This document shows positions 54,497-62,170 of a stretch of 64,000 nt of DNA, piece after piece. The stretch is from positions 62,001 to 126,000 of the forward strand of contig CAJXKA010000002.1 in the NCBI GenBank assembly GCA_913055655.1, read 5' to 3'. Position 1 is the stretch's first letter. Each line of letters opens with the position of its first letter. A model generated the notes under the pieces. That model was given only the letters and a program-made list of their open reading frames with translations, did not search any database and was not told where the DNA came from. The stretch is from an uncultured Oceanospirillales bacterium (lineage in GTDB: Bacteria; Pseudomonadota; Gammaproteobacteria; Xanthomonadales; SZUA-36). Made by a program: the position numbers and the translations under genes.

Positions 54497-55830
54497 CGGG
54501 TCTCCACTTCCAGGGCCTTGCCCTGGTCAGCCAGGTAGACGTAGTTCAGCTCACAGAGTGATGTGGGCGGAATATTCAGTGTGCCTCGCGAGAGTTCTGT
54601 CACCAGCTGGAACTCCGCCAGCGAATCACGGGTGTTACCGAGCCGATGATGAGTAAGCGCCGAAAGGCCGTGCAGCCCTGCAAGTTCATCCCCGCTCAGG
54701 GGCGGGGAGATTGACCGGAGTTCGTCAATGCGGGACAGCAGCACTTGCAGAGTCGCCTGGTCGGGTTTGGCGCATTGCAACTGGCTCATGATTTCGACCA
54801 TGGCGGTATTCATCTGCGGGCGGACCTGTCGTTGTGGCTCGAAACTGCCGAGCAGGCCGAACACCAGGCTGGGAATCATCACCAGCGCCAATAAACCAGC
54901 GCCCAGCGCATTCCGTAATGGCGCGGGCTTGTGCGCACGCAGCAGTGCGGCACGTTGGCGCATGTGACTGAAAGATGAATAGCCCGCATGGGCCACCGGC
55001 CGGGCGCCTTGTGCTGCCATCAACATCGCCTGTCCATACTGACGCCGGGTCGCCAGGTCGGTGGAACGCAGCACGTGCTCGTCACACGATAGCTCCTGGT
55101 CCAGCAACACACCGCGCTCCGCAACCCAGGCCAGGGGATTGAACCAGAACAGGCAGCGGTGCAGCCGCGCCAGCATCTGTACGATGACGTCGCGGCGGCA
55201 GATATGGTGCAGTTCGTGGGCCAGGATCAGTGATTGTTGCTGCGCATCGAATCGATCGAAAAAGTCTGAAGGCAGGTAGAGCCTGGGGCTGACTATGCCG
55301 GTGACGGCGGGCCCTTCGGACGTTGTCAGCATCCGGATATCGACATCGTAACGACGTGCCAGCGTTTCCAGTCGCAACTTGAGAAGATCCCGCTCTGGAC
55401 TGCTCAGCTCACGGCTGCTGCGGGTCGCACGCAGGTGCGCCTGGACACATTGCGTCATCAACCTGGCGACGAAACCCAGGGCAATCACCAACCAGCACCA
55501 GGTTGCCATGACGGCCCAGTTGAGAAGGGTGGCGGGCGAGCCACCATTGCCGCCCAGCCGTTGCACGGCACCATCCATGGTTGCCGCGGTGCGGCTCAGC
55601 AATCCCGGCAGGAATGGAAAGGTCAGGGTTGGCCAGTTAAAAGCCGCTTTTAAGGCATCGTCCGGAAGCATCATTGCGAGCAGGCCGATCAGCGGCACTG
55701 CCCAAAGCGCATAAGCCCACCGTGCGCCGAGCTGGCGGATGGCGAATGGGCGGATGACCAGCACCAGCAGGATCCAGCCGCTCGACAGTATGGTGGCCAG
55801 CACCGCGAATTCGCCGAGGCGGTCAATCAT
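54493..55830 (-). CDS. M56-family (BlaR1-like) membrane metalloprotease without penicillin-sensor domain
   Basis: 445 residues from the ATG at 55830, which overlaps the blaI-like stop (ATGATTGA). Transmembrane helices at about 12-28, 38-55 and 103-122 precede the cytosolic zinc-protease part with HELHH (205-209) and the distant Glu in 'LDQELSCDEHVLR'. A fourth helix (about 300-320) leads to a C-terminal ~125-residue helical, TPR-like periplasmic region, not the beta-lactam-binding domain of BlaR1/MecR1. By analogy it senses a periplasmic signal and inactivates the BlaI-like repressor encoded just upstream. The ligand is unknown. Confidence 0.9.
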   Translation of the reverse strand: MIDRLGEFAVLATILSSGWILLVLVIRPFAIRQLGARWAYALWAVPLIGLLAMMLPDDALKAAFNWPTLTFPFLPGLLSRTAATMDGAVQRLGGNGGSPATLLNWAVMATWCWLVIALGFVARLMTQCVQAHLRATRSSRELSSPERDLLKLRLETLARRYDVDIRMLTTSEGPAVTGIVSPRLYLPSDFFDRFDAQQQSLILAHELHHICRRDVIVQMLARLHRCLFWFNPLAWVAERGVLLDQELSCDEHVLRSTDLATRRQYGQAMLMAAQGARPVAHAGYSSFSHMRQRAALLRAHKPAPLRNALGAGLLALVMIPSLVFGLLGSFEPQRQVRPQMNTAMVEIMSQLQCAKPDQATLQVLLSRIDELRSISPPLSGDELAGLHGLSALTHHRLGNTRDSLAEFQLVTELSRGTLNIPPTSLCELNYVYLADQGKALEVETR

Positions 55831-56200
55831 CTTCAAACATGCTGTCGAGCAGGGCCTGGAGCTCAGCAACCTGGCTATCATCAAGGCTCCGACCCTTCGC
55901 AAAGCTGGCGACCAGCGGCGCGATCTCTCCGTTGAAGTGCTCATCGACGAACGAGGCCGTCACAGTTTTGCGATAGGTTTCCCGGTCGACCAGGGGGTGC
56001 CAGTTCGAGATACCGCCCGGACCCTTTTCGCGCTGGATGACATTCTTGCGGGCCAGGCGACTGAGTAGCGTGTTGACGGTTTTTCGATGCCAGCCCTTAT
56101 CCTTTTCCAGTCGCTCGGTCAGTTCGCGCGCGGTCAGGGGGCTCTCTGTCCAGAGCAGCTGCATCAGTACAAGTTCTGCGTCGGTGATATCCAGTGTCAT
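55823..56200 (-). CDS. BlaI/MecI/CopY-family transcriptional repressor
   Basis: 125 residues from the ATG at 56200. Winged helix ('DITDAELVLMQLLWTESPLTARELTERLEKDKGWHRKTVNTLLSRLARKNVIQREK') followed by the dimerisation part with 'FVDEHFNGEIAPLVASF', the region that BlaR1 proteases clip in the family. First gene of the blaI-M56-tonB-TPR operon. Two matching operators overlap its own promoter, so autoregulation is expected. No beta-lactamase or mec gene is present. Confidence 0.93.
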   Translation of the reverse strand: MTLDITDAELVLMQLLWTESPLTARELTERLEKDKGWHRKTVNTLLSRLARKNVIQREKGPGGISNWHPLVDRETYRKTVTASFVDEHFNGEIAPLVASFAKGRSLDDSQVAELQALLDSMFEDD

Positions 56201-56218
56201 GTGCAGGTCCGATTGACA

Positions 56219-56275
56219 GACTACGCCTGTAGTCCAACGGACTACAACTGTAGTCCCACGTGTCGAGTAATGCAA
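56219..56275 (-). promoter_or_regulatory. Promoter of the blaI-like operon with two BlaI-type operators
   Basis: Two copies of GACTAC-N4-GTAGTC at 56219-56234 and 56240-56255, exactly 21 bp (two helical turns) apart; both contain the BlaI/MecI core TAC(A/G)-N2-TGTA. A minus-strand promoter, TTGCAT at 56270-56275, a 17-bp spacer and TACAGT at 56247-56252, puts its -10 inside the upstream operator, so bound repressor would block transcription. Confidence 0.82.
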
Positions 56276-56296
56276 GCCGTGGCCGTCAATACATCC

Positions 56297-56336
56297 GGGT
56301 AGCGGGTGGTGCTACCCTGATGTTTTCAGCATCAGG
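56297..56336 (+). promoter_or_regulatory. Two overlapping leader hairpins masking the M20 gene ribosome site
   Basis: Stem 1 pairs GGGTAGC (56297-56303) with GCTACCC (56311-56317). Stem 2 pairs CCTGATG (56316-56322) with CATCAGG (56330-56336). They share two bases, so they compete at the junction. The only Shine-Dalgarno-like AGGA (56334-56337) is mostly in the right arm of stem 2, 8 nt before the start codon. Confidence 0.5.
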
Positions 56337-56345
56337 ATTTCGCTC

Positions 56346-57644
56346 ATGCGTCTTACAGGTATTCTCGTCTCGTTGGCCTGTGTTGCCCTCCCATCGACCA
56401 GTTTCGCGGAGTTATCCGGGTCGGATATCGACGCAGCTGCCGCAGAGGTCCAGCCCCAGGTGGTCGAGTGGCGCCGCTGGTTCCACCAGAATCCGGAGCT
56501 GAGCAACCGCGAGGCAGGTACGGGCCAGCAGATCGCCGAAATTCTCGATGAAATGGGGATCCCTTATGAAGCCGGCATTGCGGGTCACGGCGTTATCGGC
56601 ATGATCCGGGGTGGTAAGCCCGGACCGCTGGTGGCAATACGCGCCGACATGGATGGCCTGCCGGTGACCGAGCAGACCGGTTTGCCGTTTGCGTCGACGG
56701 TCACGACCGAGTTCAACGGCCAGGAAACCGGGGTGATGCATGCCTGCGGTCACGACAACCACATGGCGATGGCGCTGGGCGCGGCGAAAATCCTCAACGA
56801 CCGCAAAGACGACCTGGCCGGCTCGGTCATGCTGATCTTCCAGCCCGCCGAGGAAGGACCGCCGCCGGGCGAGCCGGGCGGCTCGTTACTGATGCTTGAA
56901 GAGGGCATTTTCGACGCGGGTACGCCCGAGGCGGTGCTGGGCATCCACGTGGGCATCGGCGTGCCGGGTGGGCAGTTTGCGACACGGCCCGGGCCGCTGA
57001 TGGCCTCGGCCAATCGATTCCTGATCAACATACATGGCAAGCAGACCCACGGCGCGCGGCCCTGGGACGGGGTCGACCCGATCACGGTGGCCGCACAGGT
57101 CATCCTGGGGCTGCAGACGATCGCCAGCCGGCAGGTCGATGTCACGAAGGCGCCGTCCATCATCAGCGTCGGTCGTATCAATGGCGGCATCCGGAACAAC
57201 GTGATTCCGGACTCGGTGCAGTTGATTGGCACCATCCGCGCCTTCGACAACGAGATGCGCGAACAGATCATCGAGGCGGTGGAACGCACGGCGACATCCA
57301 TCGCCGCGGCCTCGAACGCGACCATCGACTTCGAAGTTGAACGCGGCGCACCGCCGGTGGTGAATACGGACCGGCTTTACTCGATGATGAAACCGGCGCT
57401 GGAGCGTGCGTCGGGCGAGCCGTTATCCGCCGTCAACCCGCAGACCGTGGCCGAGGATTTCTCCGAGTTCGGCCAGGTGACCGACAGCCTGTTCGTGTTC
57501 CTGGGCGCGGGGCCGGAAGGTGTCGACCCCACGACGCTACCGGCGAATCACTCGCCAGAGTTCAACATGGAAGAGCAGTGGCTTGAAACTGGCGTCAAAG
57601 CTTTCGTGGACATGGTGGTGACGTACCTGGACGCGGAACGGTGA
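56346..57644 (+). CDS. Exported M20-family metallopeptidase/amidohydrolase (hippurate-hydrolase-like)
   Basis: 432 residues with a signal peptide ending at TSFAE. M20D landmarks: 'WRRWFHQNPELSNREAGT', 'IRADMDGLPVTEQTGLPFAS', the metal-binding 'HACGHDNHMAMALGAA', 'IFQPAEEGPPPGEPGG', 'IHVGIGVPGGQFATRPGPLMA' and the lid 'RINGGIRNNVIPDSVQLIGTIR'. Relatives remove acyl groups from amino acids or hippurate-like amides; here it would act in the periplasm. Its TGA stop is the first codon of an octamer tandem array. Confidence 0.92.
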   Translation: MRLTGILVSLACVALPSTSFAELSGSDIDAAAAEVQPQVVEWRRWFHQNPELSNREAGTGQQIAEILDEMGIPYEAGIAGHGVIGMIRGGKPGPLVAIRADMDGLPVTEQTGLPFASTVTTEFNGQETGVMHACGHDNHMAMALGAAKILNDRKDDLAGSVMLIFQPAEEGPPPGEPGGSLLMLEEGIFDAGTPEAVLGIHVGIGVPGGQFATRPGPLMASANRFLINIHGKQTHGARPWDGVDPITVAAQVILGLQTIASRQVDVTKAPSIISVGRINGGIRNNVIPDSVQLIGTIRAFDNEMREQIIEAVERTATSIAAASNATIDFEVERGAPPVVNTDRLYSMMKPALERASGEPLSAVNPQTVAEDFSEFGQVTDSLFVFLGAGPEGVDPTTLPANHSPEFNMEEQWLETGVKAFVDMVVTYLDAER

Positions 57645-57689
57645 GACGGTGACACGGTGAGACGGGGAATCGGGGAATCGGGGAATCGG
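57642..57689 (+). repeat. Octamer tandem array beginning on the M20 stop codon
   Basis: Six consecutive 8-bp units: TGAGACGG, TGACACGG, TGAGACGG and three GGAATCGG. The first three bases are the stop codon of the M20 gene. The array is in inverted relation to 57779-57834. Confidence 0.93.
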
Positions 57690-57691
57690 TG

Positions 57692-57718
57692 AAAAAACCC
57701 GCCGGTTGGCGGGTTTTT
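57692..57718. terminator. Bidirectional rho-independent terminator between convergent hydrolase genes
   Basis: A perfect 11-bp stem (57693-57703 with 57708-57718), a GGTT loop, and A/T runs on both sides. It lies between two inverted octamer arrays in the 187-bp gap. Apart from these elements nothing is recognisable there. Confidence 0.9.
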
Positions 57719-57778
57719 CTTTGTAGCGCGTGGGAAGGCCGGTTCACCAACTCACGGTTTCACGGTCCTGCTGCTTTA

Positions 57779-57834
57779 CGGTCTCACCGTCTCACCGATT
57801 CCCCGATTCCCCGATTCCCCGATTCCCCGATTCA
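57779..57834 (-). repeat. Octamer tandem array beginning on the amidohydrolase stop codon
   Basis: Seven 8-bp units. On the minus strand it reads TGAATCGG, four GGAATCGG, TGAGACGG, then TGAGACCG. The first three bases (57834-57832) are the TGA stop of the convergent amidohydrolase gene. Confidence 0.93.
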
Positions 57835-59085
57835 CTTAACGTAAGCGCGCGGCATCGCCGGGTCTTCCACCAGGTAGCGGTCACGCAGTTCGGTCTGGCG
57901 TGACTTCATCGAGTCCAGCTTGCCGTTGACGATCACTCGCTCAGCCACCGATGTGACTTCGAGGGGGTCGCCGGTCCAGAGCACCAGGTCGGCGCGCTTG
58001 CCTTCTTCGATGGTGCCGAACTGGCTGTCCACGCCGAAGGCTTTTGCCGGGTTGATGGTCAGCGCGGCCAGCGCGGCTTCGTGGTCCAGGCCGTTGGCGG
58101 CAGCGTTGCCGGCCATCTGGCGCAGCTTGCGGGCGTTGTGACTGCCCGCCTCGTCGACGATGACGGTCACGCCGGCCGCATGCAGCAGCGCGGCGTTGTC
58201 GAGGCGCGAACCGAGCGAGTCGAAGCTGGACGGCAGGTTCTGCAAAGGGTCGAGCATGACCGGCACACCGGCGCTGGCCAGCCGGTCAGCGACCAGCCAG
58301 GCTTCGGCGCCGCCGGAGATGATGGCGTCCAGGTTGCGGCGTTTCGCAAAGGCCAGGGCCTGCAGGATGTCGCTGGCGCGATTGACGCCGAACACCACCT
58401 TTCCACCGTCGCCCAGGCGCTTCAGCGCTGCGCGGCCGGCGCGCGTCAGTACACCGTCGCCGTCGTCGCCGGATTTCAGTTCGGCCTCGTCGAACGCCTG
58501 CTTCAGCAGCATCCACTGGCCCGCGCGAGAGCCACCGCTCTTCGACGAGGCGTAACCGCCCAGGTCGATGAACAGCACTGGGTCGCCATAAAAAGAGGTG
58601 TAACCCCCGTCCAGCGCCACCACGCGGCCGGAGCCGTTGATGATAGTGCCGCCGCCCGAGGCGCCGAGCAGCGTGAAGGTATGGCCTTCCACGCGCGCGA
58701 TGGGCACCAGCGAGGAGTTGGGGTTGTAGGCTGTCGACACGTCGAACTCGGGGCGCATGTCCAGCGACTGTTCGGCCGCGTCGGAGGATTCTTCCACGGC
58801 CGAAACCTCGACCGTGCCGATGGCGCCTACGCCGGCCCACAGGCCGGGCGTCAGTGGTCGGCCTTCGGCGTCAAACACGCGGATGTCGGCGGGAACGGGC
58901 AGGTCCTGGCCGATCTCGCGGATGACGTTGCCGGAGACGAACACGTCGGTGTTTTCCAGCACACCGTCTTCGGTCATGGTGTGCACGGTGGCGTTGCGGA
59001 TCATGATGGCGTCGGCGGCGACGCCCTGTGCGACCAGGGTCGCGGTGGCCGCCAGCGCGGCGAAAGCAAATTTGACCGGGTGCAT
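57832..59085 (-). CDS. Exported amidohydrolase-family protein
   Basis: 417 residues with a signal peptide ending at GVAADA. The metal-dependent amidohydrolase fold is recognisable ('MIRNATVHTMTEDGVLENTDVFVSGNVI', 'EAALAALTINPAKAFGVDSQFGTIEEGKRADLVLWTGDPLEVTSVAERVIVNGK'). However, the usual N-terminal metal pair H-x-H is missing: at that place the sequence reads 'RPLTPGLWAGVGAIG'. It may therefore be an inactive or differently metallated partner of the amidohydrolase encoded just upstream, to which it is coupled (ATGA overlap). Likely periplasmic. Confidence 0.88.
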   Translation of the reverse strand: MHPVKFAFAALAATATLVAQGVAADAIMIRNATVHTMTEDGVLENTDVFVSGNVIREIGQDLPVPADIRVFDAEGRPLTPGLWAGVGAIGTVEVSAVEESSDAAEQSLDMRPEFDVSTAYNPNSSLVPIARVEGHTFTLLGASGGGTIINGSGRVVALDGGYTSFYGDPVLFIDLGGYASSKSGGSRAGQWMLLKQAFDEAELKSGDDGDGVLTRAGRAALKRLGDGGKVVFGVNRASDILQALAFAKRRNLDAIISGGAEAWLVADRLASAGVPVMLDPLQNLPSSFDSLGSRLDNAALLHAAGVTVIVDEAGSHNARKLRQMAGNAAANGLDHEAALAALTINPAKAFGVDSQFGTIEEGKRADLVLWTGDPLEVTSVAERVIVNGKLDSMKSRQTELRDRYLVEDPAMPRAYVK

Positions 59086-60446
59086 CAGTTCACCTCCTGC
59101 AGCTGGCCGAGTTCGAAGTCCGAGACCGGCTGCAGCGCCGGGTTCTCGCGGTCGTAGAGCAGGGCGCCATCGATAAAGACCTTCTCGGCCTTGGCGTAGA
59201 CGCTGAACGGCGTGCCGTTCCAGAGCACCACGTCGGCCATCTTGCCGGGCTCCAGTGTGCCGGTGCGGTCACCGATGCCCAGCGAGTTGGCGGCATTAGA
59301 AGTCAGCCAGCTGATCGCGTGTTCCTCGGTAATTTCCAGGCCTGCACGGCGACCATGGGTCATGGCCTTGGCGGCTTCCTGGTTCAGGCGCTGGATGCCT
59401 TCGGAAGAGTCTGAGTGGACAATGGCGCAGCTGCCCTCCGGCCGGTCGACCAGGGCGATGTTTTCCTGGATGCCGTCGTAGGCCTCCATCTTGAAGCCCC
59501 ACCAGTCGGCCCAGAGCGCACCGCAGACACCGGCCTCGGCCAGTTCGTCGGCGATCTTGTAGGCCTCGACACCGTGGTGGAAGGTGGTGACCTTGTAGCC
59601 AAATTCGTCGGCGAGGTCGAGGATGGTGAGCATCTCGTCGGCGCGGTAGCAGTGCATATTCACCAGGATATCGCCTTTCAGCGCGCCGGCCAGCGTCTCC
59701 AGCTTCAGGTCACGCTTCGGCGCCTTGGCCTCTTCATCGCCATCGGCGACTTTCTGCTCGTACTCGGTCCAGCTTTCCAGGTAGGCCTGCGCTGCAATCC
59801 ATTCTTCGCGGTAAGACGCCACGTTGCCCATGCGGGTCATGGGCTGGCGGCCCTTCTGGCCGTACACCCGTTTGGGGTTCTCGCCGCAGGCCATCTTCAT
59901 GCCATGCGGGGCGCCCGGGAATTTCATGCCCTGGTAGGACGTGCTGTAGACGTTCTTGACGGTCACACCACGGCCGCCGATCAGGTTGCCGGAGCCCGGC
60001 AGGATCTGCAGCGATGTGACGCCGGCCGCCAGCGCGCGCGAGAAGCCCGGGTCCTGCGGCCAGATGCTGTGCTCGGCCCAGACATTGGGCGTGGCCGGGT
60101 TGGTCATCTCGTTGCCGTCGGCGTGCGACGACACACCGGGGCTCGGGTACACGCCCAAATGCGAGTGCACGTCGATAATGCCGGGGGTGACCCAGCCGCC
60201 GTTTGCATCGATGGTGACGGCATTGGCGGGCGCATCACCGCTACCCACCCAGGCGATTTCGCCGCCGTCCAGCAGGATCGAGGCGTTTTCCAGGCGCTCG
60301 CCGGTGCCGGTCAGGATGGTGGCGTTGGTGATCAGCGTGGGTTGCGAGGGCAGGGGTTCGTAGGTCGAGGGGAAAGGCGCTTCGGCGGCGTGTGCGCCGA
60401 GCGCCAGCAGGCCGAGGGCCGTCATCAGCGTATTAATGGGTTTCAC
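59085..60446 (-). CDS. Exported amidohydrolase (imidazolonepropionase-like)
   Basis: About 453 residues from a GTG at 60446, which opens a signal peptide ending at AHAAEA; ATG 60425 is an alternative. The metal site is complete: 'GGWVTPGIIDVHSHLGVYP' (H-x-H), 'VNMHCYRADEMLTI', 'VTTFHHGVEAYKI', 'CAIVHSDSSEGIQRLNQEAAKAM' (Asp), and the closing 'GTLEPGKMADVVLWNGTPFSVYAKAEKVFIDG'. Expected to hydrolyse a cyclic amide or dipeptide in the periplasm. First gene of a coupled pair with the H-x-H-less paralogue downstream. Confidence 0.92.
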   Translation of the reverse strand: MKPINTLMTALGLLALGAHAAEAPFPSTYEPLPSQPTLITNATILTGTGERLENASILLDGGEIAWVGSGDAPANAVTIDANGGWVTPGIIDVHSHLGVYPSPGVSSHADGNEMTNPATPNVWAEHSIWPQDPGFSRALAAGVTSLQILPGSGNLIGGRGVTVKNVYSTSYQGMKFPGAPHGMKMACGENPKRVYGQKGRQPMTRMGNVASYREEWIAAQAYLESWTEYEQKVADGDEEAKAPKRDLKLETLAGALKGDILVNMHCYRADEMLTILDLADEFGYKVTTFHHGVEAYKIADELAEAGVCGALWADWWGFKMEAYDGIQENIALVDRPEGSCAIVHSDSSEGIQRLNQEAAKAMTHGRRAGLEITEEHAISWLTSNAANSLGIGDRTGTLEPGKMADVVLWNGTPFSVYAKAEKVFIDGALLYDRENPALQPVSDFELGQLQEVN

Positions 60447-60562
60447 GTGCGAGTGACTCTTGGTGATTTTTGACCGGGCGATAGTAACAGACGCTTCACG
60501 ATCACGTGCTGGCATGGGGATGAAGCCACCGGCCGGCCCGTGCATTCGGCTAGAATCGCGGG

Positions 60563-61219
60563 ATGCCCGATTTCCGTCTTCCCAAACACCTCGCCAGCTG
60601 GGCCCGTGCCTCGCTGGCGTCCGGCCAGAATATCCTGGCCACCAGTAACCAGGGCACCGTGTTGTTGTTCAACGAGGCGGGCATGGAGTTCGTCGTGAAG
60701 GTGGCGATGGGTGAGGGCGCCGTTTTACGCGCGCGACAGGCGACGCTGCGGCGCGAGGCCCGGGCCTACGCAAGGATGAAAGACCTGCGCGGTGTGCCGA
60801 AGTTTTACGGCATGATCGACGAACGCTACCTTGTGATGGAGTATGTCCATGGCCAGCCGTACCGGGATGCCGGGATCACCGACCGCGAAGCCTGGTTCAC
60901 GCGGTTGCTGGAAATTATCCGTGGATTCCACTCGCTCGGCGTGGCCCACGGCGACCTGAAGTCCAAGTCCAACCTGATGGTGGCCAGTAACGGCGCGCCG
61001 CGGGTGATCGATTTCGGCACCACGGTGCTGCAACGTGACGGCTTTCACCCCATCAACAACAGGCTGTTTGAATACGCCTGCCAACTGGACCTCAACGCCT
61101 GGGTGAAGCACAAGTACAACGGCGACTACGAGGCCGCGAGCGGTGAAGACGCGGCACTGCTGAAGTACGGGGTGATCGAGCGTTGGCTACGTCGACGCCG
61201 ACAGCGCAAGGCGTCGTAG
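60563..61219 (+). CDS. Small RIO/InaA-like lipopolysaccharide-kinase-fold protein kinase
   Basis: 218 residues. Kinase landmarks: K46 ('FVVKVAM'), E65 ('LRREARAYARM'), hinge 'YLVMEYVHGQPY', catalytic 'HGDLKSKSNLMV' (H129-G-D131) and 'VIDFGTT' (D150). It lacks the C-terminal lobe extensions of Hanks kinases and resembles KdkA/WaaP/InaA-type small kinases. The substrate may be an envelope lipid sugar or a protein. It converges on oleD, and the two genes overlap by 33 bp at their 3' ends. Confidence 0.85.
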   Translation: MPDFRLPKHLASWARASLASGQNILATSNQGTVLLFNEAGMEFVVKVAMGEGAVLRARQATLRREARAYARMKDLRGVPKFYGMIDERYLVMEYVHGQPYRDAGITDREAWFTRLLEIIRGFHSLGVAHGDLKSKSNLMVASNGAPRVIDFGTTVLQRDGFHPINNRLFEYACQLDLNAWVKHKYNGDYEAASGEDAALLKYGVIERWLRRRRQRKAS

Positions 61220-62170
61220 GCCTTCATCGATACTGACCGATGGCCGGTAGCCCAGGTCCCGCTCCGCGGCGTCCAGCCGGAACCAGTGCGCCGTCGAAAG
61301 TTGTTCAGCGGCCCAGCGCGTGACCGGGGGTTCATCGTCGCGGCCGGCCAGGGTCCACACCCATTCGCAGACTGCACCCGCCACATGCGCAAAACGCGGA
61401 GAGACCGTCCTGATCTCGACGGACTGGCCCACGGCGGCGAGCAGCCGGGTCATGATGTCGGCCGTGGCCAGCGGTTCACCGTTACTGATGAAGTACGGCT
61501 TGCCGTGACAGTCCGGGTTGCGGTCCAGTGCGTCCAGCGCCAGCACGTGGGCGGCCGCCGCATTGTCGATATAGATGGTGTCGATCAGTTTCTCGGGCGC
61601 CGGCAGGCGAATCGGACCTTTTTGCGCGCGCTCGACCATTCGCGGTAACAGGTGGTTATCGCCGGGGCCCCAGACCAGGTGGGGCCGCAGGGCGACGGTG
61701 CGAAGCGCATCGCCGTTCGCCGCGAGCACGGCCTGTTCGGAAATCGCCTTGGTCCTCGGGTAGTCCGCATGGAATTCCGGGGGATAGGGCAGGGACTCAT
61801 CACCGCCCTCGATATCGCCGCCACCGTGGACGACGCTGGGTGACGATGTGAATACCAGGCGGTCGATACCGTGAGTGCGGCAGGCTTCCAGGACGTTCTC
61901 GGTGCCTGTGACATTGGCCGCTTCGTAGGCCGCGGTGGGCCCCCAGGCGCCGGCGCGGGCAGCGGTATGGACGATGGCGTCACAACCCCTGGCGGCCGCC
62001 AGCACGCTGCCGGCACTGGCGATATCGCCCCGCGCGACGATCGCCCCGGCGTTCGCCAGGCCCGGTGGCTCACTGCGCTGGAAGGCGACCACCTGGTCAC
62101 CGCGTGCCAGCAGCTGCCGGCAGACGGCGCCGCCGATAAAACCGCCGCCGCCGGTGACCAGGACTTTCAT
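61187..62170 (-). CDS. oleD: 2-alkyl-3-oxoalkanoate reductase OleD (NAD(P)-dependent SDR)
   Basis: 327 residues of the extended SDR/3-beta-HSD type: 'VLVTGGGGFIGGAVCRQLLARGDQV' binds NAD(P), Tyr-x3-Lys is in 'DYPRTKAISEQ', and 'LRPHLVWGPGDNHLLPRMV' follows. Following oleC with a 4-bp overlap identifies it as OleD, which reduces the beta-keto acid made by OleA to the beta-hydroxy acid in long-chain olefin biosynthesis. Last gene of the oleBCD run. Confidence 0.9.
   Translation of the reverse strand: MKVLVTGGGGFIGGAVCRQLLARGDQVVAFQRSEPPGLANAGAIVARGDIASAGSVLAAARGCDAIVHTAARAGAWGPTAAYEAANVTGTENVLEACRTHGIDRLVFTSSPSVVHGGGDIEGGDESLPYPPEFHADYPRTKAISEQAVLAANGDALRTVALRPHLVWGPGDNHLLPRMVERAQKGPIRLPAPEKLIDTIYIDNAAAAHVLALDALDRNPDCHGKPYFISNGEPLATADIMTRLLAAVGQSVEIRTVSPRFAHVAGAVCEWVWTLAGRDDEPPVTRWAAEQLSTAHWFRLDAAERDLGYRPSVSIDEGLRRLALSAST

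Noticed and set aside
54493-56200. Beta-lactam resistance system
   Set aside because: BlaI- and BlaR1-like proteins are present, but the protease lacks a penicillin-binding domain and no beta-lactamase or PBP2a gene is in the window.
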